Source: Brassica napus (taxonomy: Eukaryota; Streptophyta; Magnoliopsida; Brassicales; Brassicaceae). Taken from it: 64,000 bases of DNA. How positions within the stretch are numbered: position 1 is the stretch's first letter; every line of letters starts with the position of its first letter. Positions 36,241 through 47,411 of this stretch are shown here, in pieces. A program made the position numbers and the translations under genes. The notes beneath the pieces were generated by a model. That model was not told the origin of the DNA, searched no databases, and saw only the letters and a program-made list of their open reading frames with translations. The stretch lies in NCBI RefSeq assembly GCF_020379485.1, contig NC_063446.1, positions 13,563,597 to 13,627,596 on the forward strand. Reading direction: 5' to 3'.

Positions 36241-37873
36241 TCATTTCTTCTTCTTTGGTTCTTCTTTTGCATAGTCCTTGATTAATGCTTCCACGTCTTT
36301 CCAGAATAAACCCTCAACAAGAACTCCATCTTTGGTGAACCTGAAAAATACACAAAAACAATATAACTAAGCTCGAGTATGTGATAAGCAGATAGAGGGT
36401 GTAAGAAAGAAGTGGAGAGAGAGAGAGAGACCATTGGGTGACACTTTTGGTGAACTGAACTGACTTCCCAGCTGAGATTGATTTTGGATCAGCACTGTCT
36501 ATGGTGAGAGTGTACTCATCAGAGAATCTGGGCAGCTTTGAAGATACAACCAAACCAGTGCTGGTGAATGATCCCTGCGTATTATTAACCAACCACCATT
36601 TCAAAGATTTGAATATCGTAGTAGCAGATGATGAGCTAAATCATTAACCGTAGCAAAACAAATGCAAGTGTGCATGCATATTAACCAGAGAACATTACTG
36701 TATCAAATTGAAATGGTTTCTTGTTGGATGTTCTAGACCTAACCGATGAAATGTTCGAAAAACTATTTAATACACCAGCCTCCAAAGTGTTCACATATCT
36801 AGAACTAACAAATCATCAAGATTACATATCTCTTAAGACATCATCAAGGTGACAATAAAACATGAGTTATCTATCCTCTAGAATACCAAACTATACGAGG
36901 GGAGTTATCTTCTTCATGCCGGTGACAGTGACAATGTTACACACCATAACTATCCACTTAGTTGAACAATTATGAAGAACGAGACAGCACTGATTGCAAA
37001 CACCGAAAGAAACGAGAAAATGCCAGAGTCATTTTGCCAATAACGTGTCTAAACAAACAAAACATTGAAAAGTACTCAAACGCCCCAAACAAAGGTGTCG
37101 TAAGATACGCAAACACTACTCAGAAGCACAATTCCAATTCCTTACAAAACAGAAGGAGTTGCATCATAGGAAAAAAAAAACAAGAACCTAGCCACCTAAA
37201 TCAGAAAACTACAATTGCTGCATCATATACAAAACAAGAACTCAGTGAATAAAAACACAAACAATCCAACACTGCTTCTCCCAATGGAAAAATCGACACT
37301 CAATCAACAGTCCGAGAAACAAACCTCAGGAGGATAAGTGAACAAGATCGCATTCTTCTCCTTAGTGAACAGAATCAGCTGCAACACCCCATTCAGCACT
37401 ACATACGTGCCATAGTCAAAGAAACCAAACATCTTCTCCCACAACACACAATGAATCTAATCCTAACGATCAAATCACAACACACATTATAGTTCTCTTT
37501 ACCCAAGCAAGGACTGACAATAAGAAAGGATATAATGCGATGCATCCAATCAAAAAGTCTCTGTTCTCTGGAAACTTCTTGTTGTAGAACTGTGCAACGA
37601 GAGCAACCACGATGATAATCGCTCCTAAGAACAGCTTCAGGTTGCTCAGCCTCACGTCCTCCTTGTAACCATGGCTCGTAACGATCTACGAAGGACAAAA
37701 GGAAGATTACAATTCACATATCAGAGTATATGGAGAAAGCGAAGGTGAATAAAAATTAGAGTAAGGCTTACATCGGAGACGGACTCGTCGAGGATGTGCT
37801 TGATCGAGTTGTGATCCAACAGATTGGCCTTCTTCACATTCTTGTTCTTCGATTCTTCCTTCTTCTCTTCCAT
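36241..37873 (-). CDS. SPC25: Signal peptidase complex subunit 2 (SPC25)
   Basis: Five exons (37873-37772, 37685-37534, 37406-37325, 36574-36432, 36340-36241) give 192 residues, the length I recall for the Arabidopsis protein. It is the 25-kDa, non-catalytic subunit of the ER signal peptidase complex and helps dock the enzyme to the translocon. The N-terminus is Lys/Glu-rich and cytosolic (MEEKKEESKNKNVKKANLLD). Two membrane segments follow (about residues 53-67, LFLGAIIIVVALVAQF; and about 80-98, IGCIALYVVLNGVLQLILF), then the conserved KEKNAILFTYPPEGSFTSTG block and a Lys-rich end. Intron 2 does not follow GT-AG and is a minor-class AT-AC intron (separate entry). Intron 3 is 750 bp. The start is the first ATG. 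Confidence 0.93.
37407..37533 (-). other. U12-type AT-AC intron in SPC25
   Basis: On the - strand exon 2 ends ...GCATT and the intron begins ATATCCTTTC, which matches the U12 5' splice consensus ATATCCTTT exactly. The intron ends ...GGCAC before exon 3 (GTATGTAGTG). TTCTTTGAC, a good U12 branch-site match, lies about 10 bases before the AC. Only this join restores the conserved reading IALYVVLNGVLQ. Nearby GT/AG pairs (donor at TTGGGTAAAG, acceptor at ATGTAG) give a frameshift. Length is 127 bp. Confidence 0.88.
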
Positions 37874-38262
37874 GGCGGATCAGATCAGATGACGAAAATA
37901 CCAGATCTTTAGGTTTTCTCGTGCTCCCGACGAGAACGCAGAGTGTAGATTTGGTTTCGAGGAGGAGGAAGACGATATTTGGATGAGCTTCGGAGACGTT
38001 TCAGTCAAACTGGTGTATTACGATGTCGTTTCATCCATGCATCTTTTGGGCTATATGGGCCTAGAACGGATCATTGTCTATTTTTCATAGTTAAATAATT
38101 TGTTTTGTTGTTTTTGATTGCCAATTAAACATTTAAACCTATTTTATATATATATTTCATAGTTAAGTAATTAAAACCATCTTCACTAAAATAACTTTTT
38201 CTCATCATATATTTGACTACTCTTAAACCTTTGTTTTAAATAAATGCTGAAGATTTTTTTTT

Positions 38263-39435
38263 TGGTAAAAGAAAAAAAAAATTAAGATTTCATTACCAGA
38301 TTTTAAGTTTTTTACGGACTTGACAAAGATAACTAGCAGCAGACTTGCAAAATGAAACTAACAAAAACTCAAACCTAAAGGAAACAAATGAAATGACTCA
38401 AGCACATATGCAGTACACAAAGGATACATCGGAGAGGAACTGTCACTTGCCACAGAATCGACCCGCAATTATAGCGAGAGCTGGACCCGGTAGAGTTTGG
38501 CGTACCCGGTGACCAGTTCTTTATGAGTGGGTTGTCAAAAACAGCTTGCTAAGCCCTCCCAGCCAGCGGACTTCATGCACCGACGACTGCCACTCGAGAC
38601 CAAAGCCACACGCCCCAAACAGGCCGAGCTTTATTTGGAGAAGGAGCAGCCATGAACCGCCACACGCTATCGAACCTGCACCAGAAAGGCAGAGCCCACT
38701 ACTCCACCAGAAGGCGAAGAGGACCAGGAAAGCCCTAGATCAGCCCTCAGTCCTTGTTGACTCCGCACGTGCCGCCATCGAAAAGGCTAGTCGTGGTTGA
38801 CAAGACCGACTACTCGCCTCCTTGCACACGCCCCTACAACGGAGAACCCGTAACAGATCAAGCCGGCTTGGAAACGAAAGCAACACCATGGAAGCCCATG
38901 TGAGAATGGTTGACCGGCCTAAGAAAGAACGCCATCGAGGACCAACGAAACAACGGAAGAAACACCGCAGCTCCACCGTCTGAGGGACCCTAAGCGTCTT
39001 CAGCCAAGCGAACCAACCCATCCATATCGAGAAGATCAAACAGAGGAGGCAGAGGAAAGAGACAAAGCTCTCCACAAATCCAGATCTGACTCCAGATCTG
39101 AACCACCGCCATTCCGCTTGACCAAAGAAACCGCACATCCGCTCTTCCATTTCGCTTCTCCGAAGATCCGGGTCCGACACGCCAGACCTACACCGTACGG
39201 TGGCGTTTGAACAGAGCCTCAGGAAAGGAAACATATAGAAAGAAGGAGAAGAAAGGCCAAGAAGAAGGAAACAAAAGAGAAGGGGGGTGACCGGCGTTAA
39301 CGGAAGAGAAACACGCCGCCGGACACCCAAATGGGAGGCTAGGGTTTTCGCCGAAAGAAAATTTTGAGAGAGAGTTTTAGAGCGATTACCATTTACATGT
39401 TTACATGTAACTACTTACTAAGGAATAAGATTATC
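38263..39435 (-). mobile_element. LINE-derived or SINE-like insertion, ~1.17 kb, with 17-bp target-site duplication
   Basis: TGCTGAAGATTTTTTTT occurs on both sides (38245-38261 and 39436-39452). On the - strand the insert starts with a TCTCTCTC and AACCCTAGCC-type leader and ends in an A-rich tail (poly-T side near 38253-38275 on +). The GC-rich middle holds a 196-codon ORF (39330-38740) without recognisable domains, plausibly the remains of a LINE leader or ORF1. It lies between the SPC25 promoter and the PXN pseudogene. Confidence 0.75.
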
Positions 39436-39774
39436 TGCTGAAGATTTTTTTTCTTAATACAATTAGATTAAAATCCAATATATTAAGGATTTCACTTTTT
39501 ATTTCTTTGTGGAGTGATCAGATCAGAGGCACCCAGAAATGATATGAAAAATACAAAAAAAAAAAAAAAAAAAAGTCTGCCAAATTTTAAGAAATAGAAT
39601 CGTACAAACCGATATTCTTGTAGGAATTACAATAATAAATTGCAACAGGAAATGAACAACATTCTCCAATACTGTGATAACTAATTAACAAATTATTGGA
39701 ATTTTAATTTTAAACTATTAATGTATTTCAATCCTATTTTCTTTTCTGTTTTAGCACCATCCTATTTTTAAATC

Positions 39775-40965
39775 CTAGCTTGGACTTGACTTTGCTAGAA
39801 GTCGCGTTTGAGAGCAATAGATTAACACCCTTCACAAGCTCCTCCTTGATCATGAACAGAACTGCAGCAATTGCTCTGAACAATCTTCATCCCTTTGTAG
39901 AACCCGTAAAGCCTTTCATGATCGCATCAAGTTCCTGTAATTCCAAACCCGAGAAAAAAACAAGAGGGACATGAGTTTTGCGACCTTTACTAATGATCTT
40001 ACAACAAAAAACAAGAGGAAGAAAACAAAACATTTGTAGTGTTGTCTTTTGTTCCCTGTTGTGACCTGTTGACTTTACAACCAAGAGAGAATAAGTTGTG
40101 ACTGTAGCTCCCAGTTTAGCCACAGCTCCAAGAACAATTGTCTAAGGGGAAAGAAAACATGAAAATAATGGTAACAAAGAGCAAGAAACATTTTATCAAA
40201 TTAATCAAATGCTAGAGTCCAAAGACTCCAAACCTCCAAAGCGGTCACGTTGTTGCTACCCTTCATGGCACGTTTTTCTTCAGCTTTGCTAACATTGTCT
40301 TTGTACAACATAAATTGCATTGATGGATTACTAACCTGTAAAATTTTCAAAACCTGTCAGAAAATGCACCTACAGAAACAATAAAAAAAGAAGCCTCCAC
40401 ATACCATGATCAATGTCGGAACTACACCTTTCCAGAAGCCAGTCACTCCAGCTTTTTTTTTTTTTTTGGTAAAATGTTAAAATTATCGTACCAAGTTTTA
40501 CATTTTTGACAGAGATTAGAAAGGGGACTAGTAGCAGAGATGCAAATAAAGAAACTAAACAACCAGACTTATTTAATACAGTTCTAAAACCTAGAGCAAA
40601 GTCACAAAGCGACTGATTGAAAACGGATGCCAACGGAACGAGCTCGGACCAAGGGAAATGGTAAGGACCGAGATGACAAAGAGGTTGCCGCGAGCTTCCG
40701 AGAGATAAGGCGCCCTCAAACCTTTGATGAAGCGGATCCTACAGCTTCATCATAAACCTCTCGTATCTGAAACATTTTTCAATATGTATCACAGAGTTTG
40801 TCTTAATATTGGGTTGAGACTCTCAGGTGAAGCCAACTCCTGGTTTGTAAAAACGCGAAGCTGTCTCATACCGTATTAAAGGTTCCATGTGGACGCGGCT
40901 CAACTGGAACCAGAGCTTCTACATGAGAAGAATGCGACTCGGAGAGTGTCTTTTGGTCTTTTTGG
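39775..40965 (-). pseudogene. Peroxisomal NAD/CoA carrier (PXN/PMP38-like) pseudogene
   Basis: Only the C-terminal half survives. Recognisable pieces, in order on the - strand: VEALVPVEP...HGTFNT (ends 40872); IREVYDEA (near 40767); then, after a retroelement insertion, AGVTGFWKGVVPTLIM (40453-40405); VSNPSMQFMLYKDNVSK... to VTALE (40337-40235); IVLGAVAKLGATVTTYSLLV (near 40142); QVTTGNKRQHYK in a different frame; and AAVLFMIKEELVKGV near the end. These match the last carrier repeat of the PXN family (mitochondrial substrate carriers of peroxisomes). Defects include the missing 5' half, the insertion between EA and AGV, deletion of the residues after VVKS with a frameshift, loss of KMIRYEG-type sequence, and a premature stop after GFTGSTKG. 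Confidence 0.85.
40453..40742 (-). mobile_element. Short poly-A retroelement inserted in a PXN pseudogene exon
   Basis: About 290 bp starting (on -) GGATCCGCTTCATCAAAGG and ending in a 15-base poly-A (poly-T at 40453-40467 on +). It splits the reading ...VYDEA / AGVTGFWKG, and AGCTT is found at both edges, so the insertion site is exact to a few bases. It resembles the 3' ends of LINEs in this window (for example TGTAAAACTTGGTACGATAA before the tail). Confidence 0.8.
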
Positions 40966-41272
40966 CATTTTTTGTGGGTCTGTATTCAAAACAAATAAAA
41001 CTGCATATGGCTTTGCTACTCTTACTTTATAGTTGATCTCTTCTTGAATTTTTAGTTTCATATTTCCCCATACACACTTTCATGACATTTCTATGCTGTA
41101 ATGTTTTTCTTTAATCAAATCCAAAACTTTTAACGCCAGAATGTAATGTAACATACTAACATATGTAAACATTTTATATAGAGTCAACTTACAAGAGATA
41201 CATTACAATATTATACCGTTAAGTTCTCGAGGGAAAACAAAAACAATCCGTTACGTTATTTCATTAACACCG

Positions 41273-42709
41273 TCACTGTTTAGACACGTATCGCATAAAC
41301 TCGCCGTCAGATTCTATCCCAGCCATCGTCTCCGGCGCTAAAACCACCTCCAAATCAACACTCCCTTTTTCATCTCTCCCCGGAAACGCCGAGATCTTCC
41401 CGTCGAACTTATTCGCCCGTCCGCTTCTAACCGCCACCGGCTTTCCCCACCCGAAATTGTTATCATACATCGGAAACCTCGGCGAGCTCCCCATCGTGAC
41501 CATCGCTCCGTCGAAATTCCCGAGAGGAAAACACCTCGGATTCGCCTCCCAGTCCGCCACAACGCTTCGAATCTTCCCGTCTTGGTGAGCCGCCACGCTC
41601 TGGTTGAGCTGATCGGCGGTCCACCGGAGATCACGAGACAGAACTTCTCCCGCGGTCGCAAACGTCGGCACGCTCTGTATCGCGTTTCCGAAGTACTCCG
41701 GATCAAGTTTCGGTCTCAGACGGTGGCGAACGTTCACAGCCATCCGAAACGTCGTCGTTTGAGAGCTCGGAAGCTTCCTCGCTCGAGTGATCGCACGCCA
41801 CAGCAAAGCGCAGAGAGACTGAAACGACGAGATCTCCACCGAAACGGCGTCGTTCCTCCCTAACAAACTCTCCAACATCTCCGTCAGTTTACCGTTCTCT
41901 TTTCCGTTAAGCTTGTCATTACTCTGCTTCCCAAACACCTCAAATCCGTTAATATCGCCGTTACCCACCGTCGAGCTTCTCTTCTTGTTAACCATCTCTT
42001 TCAGCTCAAGAATCTGTTCCCTACTGAAACTGAATATCCGTTCCCGTAACGGCTCGTTCTCGTTGAACGTCACCTTGGGCCCACCGTGAGGCATTTTGAG
42101 CACAGCCGGTGAGATTAGCACATTCTCCCGCGTAAAATCAGGCTGACGTGTCACATTCTCAACTCCTCTAGACACCTCAGCAAACGTATTGATGAAATTC
42201 CACAGCGACGTTCCGTCAGTCACGGCGTGGTTAACGGAACACCCGATGAAAACGCCGTCGTTTAGTTCCGTCACCTGAACGCCGAGGATCGGTCTGTTAT
42301 GTCCCTCGTAACTCACCGCCCCGTCGTACGAGAAAAAACTTTTCACGACGTCCGGAACGTCGGTTCCGCCGATAACGTCGCGGACGCGGACGGATTCCGC
42401 GACGGCGAAAACGAAATCGGCGCCGGCGTCGTTGCAGGAGAGGAAAACGTGGCCGTCTTGGGAGGTGGAGAGACGGCCGGCGAGAGGAGGGAAGTGAGAG
42501 AGGGTTAGAGAGAGAGAGTGTTTGAGGTGAGAGAGAAGCGCGTGCGGAGGAAGGTGAGGGCGAGTGAAGAGGCAGCCTTTCTGGATGTAGTGGCAAGAGA
42601 GCATGGGGAGATCGGAGACGGAGAGTTTGAGGTCAGCGAGCGTTGACTTTTGGTCAGGGAAGACTCTGCTTCTTGAGATTAAAGTTACAGAGTTCTCGAG
42701 AGAAGGCAT
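41273..42709 (-). CDS. BAHD (HXXXD-type) acyltransferase, At2g39980-like
   Basis: An intronless ORF of 478 residues, the usual BAHD length. The catalytic motif is HAVTDG at His161-Asp165. The structural DFGWG motif appears as NFGWG at 418-422, with Asn in place of the usual Asp. BAHD enzymes transfer acyl groups from CoA thioesters to alcohols or amines in the cytosol. The substrate cannot be read from the sequence. From memory it falls near the Brassicaceae group that includes EPS1 (a BAHD protein acting in salicylate synthesis), but the position (next to PXN and eIF3f) points to the At2g39980 orthologue. The start is MPSLENSVTLISRSRVFPDQ, typical of the family. A stretch with many charged residues (about 241-280) is a variable loop. 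Confidence 0.92.
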   Translation of the reverse strand: MPSLENSVTLISRSRVFPDQKSTLADLKLSVSDLPMLSCHYIQKGCLFTRPHLPPHALLSHLKHSLSLTLSHFPPLAGRLSTSQDGHVFLSCNDAGADFVFAVAESVRVRDVIGGTDVPDVVKSFFSYDGAVSYEGHNRPILGVQVTELNDGVFIGCSVNHAVTDGTSLWNFINTFAEVSRGVENVTRQPDFTRENVLISPAVLKMPHGGPKVTFNENEPLRERIFSFSREQILELKEMVNKKRSSTVGNGDINGFEVFGKQSNDKLNGKENGKLTEMLESLLGRNDAVSVEISSFQSLCALLWRAITRARKLPSSQTTTFRMAVNVRHRLRPKLDPEYFGNAIQSVPTFATAGEVLSRDLRWTADQLNQSVAAHQDGKIRSVVADWEANPRCFPLGNFDGAMVTMGSSPRFPMYDNNFGWGKPVAVRSGRANKFDGKISAFPGRDEKGSVDLEVVLAPETMAGIESDGEFMRYVSKQ

Positions 42710-42812
42710 TTTTGTAGGCTCTTTCGTGTTCTGTTTTTAAGCTCTCAGTGCTTAAATGGTGTGTGATGGATATGAGTGTGATGACATAACAGAATGGGTG
42801 AGAAGAGGTATG

Positions 42813-42822
42813 TATATATATA
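42813..42822 (-). promoter_or_regulatory. Candidate TATA box for the BAHD gene
   Basis: TATATATATA lies about 105 bases upstream of the ATG at 42709 on the - strand, a typical plant distance. Confidence 0.5.
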
Positions 42823-42829
42823 GTTGGAA

Positions 42830-45800
42830 GATGATGAAGAGGTTCATGAATCCTATATGATGATGTGGATAACTTTGATTTGTCTTTATTTCTTTTTATT
42901 TATTTAATTGGAGTTTGTGTTCAACTTGTGTCTTCTGTACTTTGCGAAATTGTTTCCTTGTTTCTGAATGTCTGGAAATTTGATCCTCTTTTTTTGTGTG
43001 TAAAAGGGTGCTAAATCAACAAACACAGAGTGAATATATGCGACTAGTGTAAAACATTTTAGAAAAAAACAAGACTGTTGGTTAAGATAAGATGATGGAC
43101 AATCATTCAATTTTTGTTGGTTATAAAATCGACTCAATATTATTCAGTTTGTATGATCAACCACTGGTTTTAAGCAATGACTTTAAACTGCATTTAGAGG
43201 ACAACGTGGTGACATCAGATTTGTTGTTATTTTCTCCACAAAATATATAATTTGGATTTTTTTTAAACATATGTTAATAAATTATTTAAATATATCCTGA
43301 TGTTTTTTTAATACAAAATAATTTTATTGTAATGATATCATCATTTTAGATTTATCTGCTGTAAATTATATTTTTGTTATAAATGTTATAATGGGATTTC
43401 AAAATGATTTTTTGATAAAAATAGGTGGAGGAAATAGAAATAGTAATAATTCTACAATTTGTTGGGAAATGGAGTGAATAGTTCCACAGTTGCAATTATT
43501 TTGTAAAATGAAGTGTGCTAATTAGTAACTACTGTGCAAATTGAAGAAATTATTTTTTTGTGAAAAGAAAAGGTAGTCTTCTAGATAAACAATCTATAAA
43601 AACAGAAAAAAAGTATTAGAAAATTTGACTGAACACTATGAGCCATGCTTGAAACCGCTCTTAGAACGTTTACATCCCATAGGTTTCATGAGGTTTTAAA
43701 TCAATAATTTCAAAAGAGTTCCTCCATAAATCTCAGTAATCCAATGTACGTAAGGATATGTTATATATATGTATGTATAGTATGCAGCCAAGTTGTGTTT
43801 ATTGTTTAGGTTAATATGTATTGCTTCAATTCGAAGAGAATATCTGAAGAAAGGGGTTTGCATCGGAGTGCGCAAAATACTGGTGTTGAATCCCCAAGTT
43901 TACTGCAGATTCTCGATTGAATCCCCAACTTTACTGCAGATTCTGGACTCTCGAGGCTCATGAATCAACGTGGCGTGTACATGCCCTGGTTAGTGTGTTA
44001 GACGAATAGCTAACCAATGGGAACGGTCGGGTCAATATGTTATGGACGAGTTACATATTTTTGACTGAACTGCGTCACTGGCGACTGTTTTTGTATATAT
44101 GTGTTGCAAAATTAAGAAAGATATTCAGCCATTTCCTATACTATTTGTTTTGTTTCTCTGGATCATACGATTCTGAAAATCCAGTACTGTATTTGTTTTG
44201 CTTTTTTTTTTATAAACCCTATCGGCTGATCCGGTCGGTTCCGGGAAAAACGCACTTAGTGCTACCGAGGGAACTGTATTTGTTTTGGTTATTATGCTAC
44301 GATATGTGTGCTCTGATATACTGTATATACTGTTATTATTTTAATATGTAACAAAAACTAGTTATCAACCAAGTCAAAATTTCAAAATAGTGATGAAAAG
44401 GTTACTGAATTCTATAAACTTAAACATGGGCAAAATCTGGTTTTGTGTATTTGAGGTAGAGTAGGACAATTTGGAGATGAATATTGCATTTGATAAAAAA
44501 AAAAAAAGAGATGAATATTGCATAAATCTTTGACCATATGAGAGCTTAAGATCCTCAAATCCAAAAGATTTTATATGTACAAAGATATGAAAAATCTACA
44601 ACCACGTCCTTCGAACTCCTAGAAATTTGCATGGGGTATCTGAACTAAGAAGACTTGTAACGCACCCTTTGTACCGTTTATCATGTATGAATTTAAACAA
44701 ACAATTAAAAAGACTAATCAAAGATCAATCAACTCGCAAACACTAATTAGCAAGTGTGCTTAATTAAAACATTGTAAATCACTCTGTTAATGGGTTGTCA
44801 TTCTTTAAATCCCGAGAAAAGTCGGCGTAAGGAATCTCATATTCAACTGATACAGTCTAGTTCCAACAGCTTTGGCCACTGTCACAACACTTCATACGCC
44901 TATAGTATTGATTAAAGTATTGTAAAAGATTATTAAATAGTACTAAACATAGCTTATATTTGAACTAACTTTACTATAAAGTGTCGGTTTCTGCAATTAT
45001 AATACGAATATTATCGTTAACCGTCATTTTCAGTTTTGTCGGCGTCCCTGAGATTTTATTATTACAAACTGCCCCTTGAAGTCTTCTGCTTCTCCTTGAC
45101 CGTTGGATTGGGACTACAACAACGTTTGTTAACTTTCATCGAACGGCTAGTGTCTGCTACTACGTGAGTTTTGTGTTGTGATTTGTGAACAAGGGATTAA
45201 TTATCACACATGGCATAAACACATGTGTCTAACTCGGAGCGTTTATTGACCCGTACAGCAGCAGTACAGGCTACACCTGATCTAATGTACGTATAGATCT
45301 CGATATTATATGGATAAATTGATACATAATCAATCAGTCATGCCTATTAAAAACATAATCAACCGGAATTTATTTATTGGTATATATAATATATGTACGT
45401 TGTATTTATTCTCGTTCTTGAATTATATATGAAACTAAGTCATTTAGTTGATTTTTGCAAACCATAGATTATTTAGTTTTTGTAGAACATATAGATTATT
45501 TAGTTGTTGATCAAATATTGAAGTATATATCAATATCTCTATCGCTAGCTAGATTAAGCTGACGCTCTCAGATCTACCACCTGTATGACAGGGTGACAGT
45601 TCGAGTGAAGCTCTTATGTTTTTTCTTTTTTTTTTTGAAACTAAGCTTTTATGTTCTGTACGTGGAATGTAATATGTATAATTAAGTTAAGATATGATCT
45701 ATAAAAACGTGTGAATTCACGTAAAATAATGGTTAATAGATGATATAGTTAGTTTGTTGTTAAAAAAAAGATGATATAATTAATTTATAAATGAGATGGT

Positions 45801-45830
45801 GGATGCAGGCAAACCATTGGAATGCGAGAG
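42830..45830. other. Intergenic spacer with a 31-bp direct repeat
   Basis: TTGAATCCCCAAGTTTACTG is repeated with one change 31 bases later (43886 and 43917), each followed by CAGATTCT. Otherwise about 3 kb without a recognised gene. 44800-45250 is less AT-rich and may be relic genic sequence. Confidence 0.5.
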
Positions 45831-45842
45831 GAACTCTGTAAA

Positions 45843-46600
45843 TAGAGCTGAAAAATGGGTCGGCTGTCCAGTGGGCGTCCATGTCCAAATATATTTGGAC
45901 TTCCATTAGTTATACTCATATTTTCAGATGGGCTTTAAATGGTCAAAATTGAGAAACTAATTAATTTATGGGTGTTTGTGGATTTGGTTAATATGGACAT
46001 GGGCGTCCAAATTAAAAAAACACTTATAGGGGTTCCAAAATTTGGTGAAAAATTGGAAATTTTCATTTCATCGTGAAATGGAGTTTCTGCGACTCTTTGA
46101 CGATTGAAACTGAGTTCCATCAGAGAAAGTCTCTACGTTCGTCTCTCCATTCTCCAGTCTCCTACTCTCCATTCATCTTCTCTCCAAAACCGTAAAATCG
46201 AGTTTTCCCGCCAAAACCGTAAAATCGAGTTTTTCCGCCGAAACCGAAAAATTGAGTTTTCCTTGCAAGATTGGAAAATCGAGTTTTCCTGCCAAAACCG
46301 CAAAATCGAGTTTGTCCGTCAAAACCAAGCTTTTCCGGCAAAACCGTAAAATCGATTTTTCTACCAAAAACGCAAAATCAAGTTTTCCGCCAAAACTGTA
46401 AAACTTGTAGGCTTATAGATTAAATTTTAAAATTTTCTTATATGTTCCATTATGGACTACATGGCAGCTCATGTAAACATATGTGTTAGTGGGTCTGGTC
46501 CTTAATGGACATTGTTCCTAATGGACATGGTCATTCTTTGTCCACAAACAATAAATGGATATGGGCTAATGGACGTGGACTAACCCAATTTACAGCTCTA
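45843..46600. mobile_element. hAT-like element carrying a minisatellite
   Basis: The ends are TAGAGCTGAAAAATGGGT at 45843 and, reverse-complemented, TAGAGCTGTAAATTGGGT ending at 46600. The flanking octamers TCTGTAAA and TCTGTAGA (45835-45842 and 46601-46608) agree at 7 of 8 positions, as expected for an aged 8-bp target-site duplication. Subterminal GGGCGTCCA and ATGGACATGG motifs recur at both ends. No transposase. The interior includes the ~27-bp minisatellite listed separately. Confidence 0.85.
46189..46410 (+). repeat. ~27-bp minisatellite, TTTTCCCGCCAAAACCGTAAAATCGAG family
   Basis: About eight units. A typical unit reads GTTTTCCCGCCAAAACCGTA then AAATCGA. The array is contained within the hAT-like element at 45843-46600. 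A much longer array of the same motif class is at 54889-55490. ORFs across it are open only because the unit lacks stops in several frames. Confidence 0.85.
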
Positions 46601-47118
46601 TCTGTAGATATATGTGTATATGAATATGTGTTCAAGAGAATTCAGAGCCGTATATGGCTCCGAATGGTAACCAACTGCCCCGCATCGCCGTTAATAATAA
46701 CAAAAATCTCTACATATACCTATATATCTACACATTTTTGTTACTATTGAATTGCATTGCATTTATCCCGCAGTTGTTCTGCAAGTTACCATTCGGACCC
46801 TACTTATAGCAGGTGATCATTGTGTATACAAATTTTAAATAATTTGTGTGATCGTGATTTCCAAGCGTCATGAAACACCCAAGTAGCTTCCCAAGACAAG
46901 GCTCTTTCCCTTTACCAATTCACTTCCACTTCGTATTGACTGAAAAAACAACGGTTTTGTTGATATAACCTTGGGAAGTGTTGATTTCGAGTAACTTGAT
47001 CAATTACCATCTATAAATTCACCCAACTCTTCTAAAGTTTTGTTCTCATTCCAAAACAAAACCTTTTTTTTCACTCCTCTTAATTAATCTAAACTCATGT
47101 CTTCAAGATTTTAAGAAA

Positions 47119-47262
47119 ATGGACACGAAAGATGATGGAGCAAAGTCTGGCAATGTAGCACAAACTGGTGGTACTGGATCTGGTTCGGGGAATATGGTAG
47201 CGCCAGGGACTGGAGGTATAATTCATATGCCTCGTGATGCTTTTGAAGCTAACACTAATTAA
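47119..47262 (+). pseudogene. Small Gly-rich protein gene, truncated by a frameshift
   Basis: The ORF is 47 codons, MDTKDDGAKSGNVAQTGGTG to PRDAFEANTN, then TAA. Two bases out of frame after the stop, the DNA reads KAYFDNVHPRDQATN. Together with DAFEAN this recreates the FExN..KAYFDN ending that I recall in a family of small Gly-rich plant proteins. The break lies in the repetitive TAATTAATTAAG, so a 1- or 2-base slip is likely. The upstream region looks like a working promoter: CTATAAATTC near 47011 and a CT-rich leader. Either a recent pseudogene or a truncated protein. Function unknown. Confidence 0.5.
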
Positions 47263-47411
47263 TTAAGGCTTATTTTGACAACGTCCATCCCAGAGACCAG
47301 GCAACTAATTGAGAAGTGTTTAGTTGTTAGAAGAATGATCAGCAACCTTTATTGTTTACGCTCCTATGATGTGATTCTTTTATGATCATCACAATTAAAA
47401 TAAAATGGTTT

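Noticed and set aside
37470..37698. GT-AG model for SPC25 intron 2 using TTGGGTAAAG as donor
   Set aside because: It changes the frame and adds residues not found in the family. The AT-AC join restores the conserved reading exactly.
38740..39330. 196-codon minus ORF as a membrane protein
   Set aside because: It lies inside a poly-A insertion with a target-site duplication and has no recognisable domain. Better seen as transposon sequence.
42297..42596. 99-codon Arg-rich minus ORF within the BAHD gene
   Set aside because: A shadow frame of the real 478-residue protein, GC-rich and without domains.
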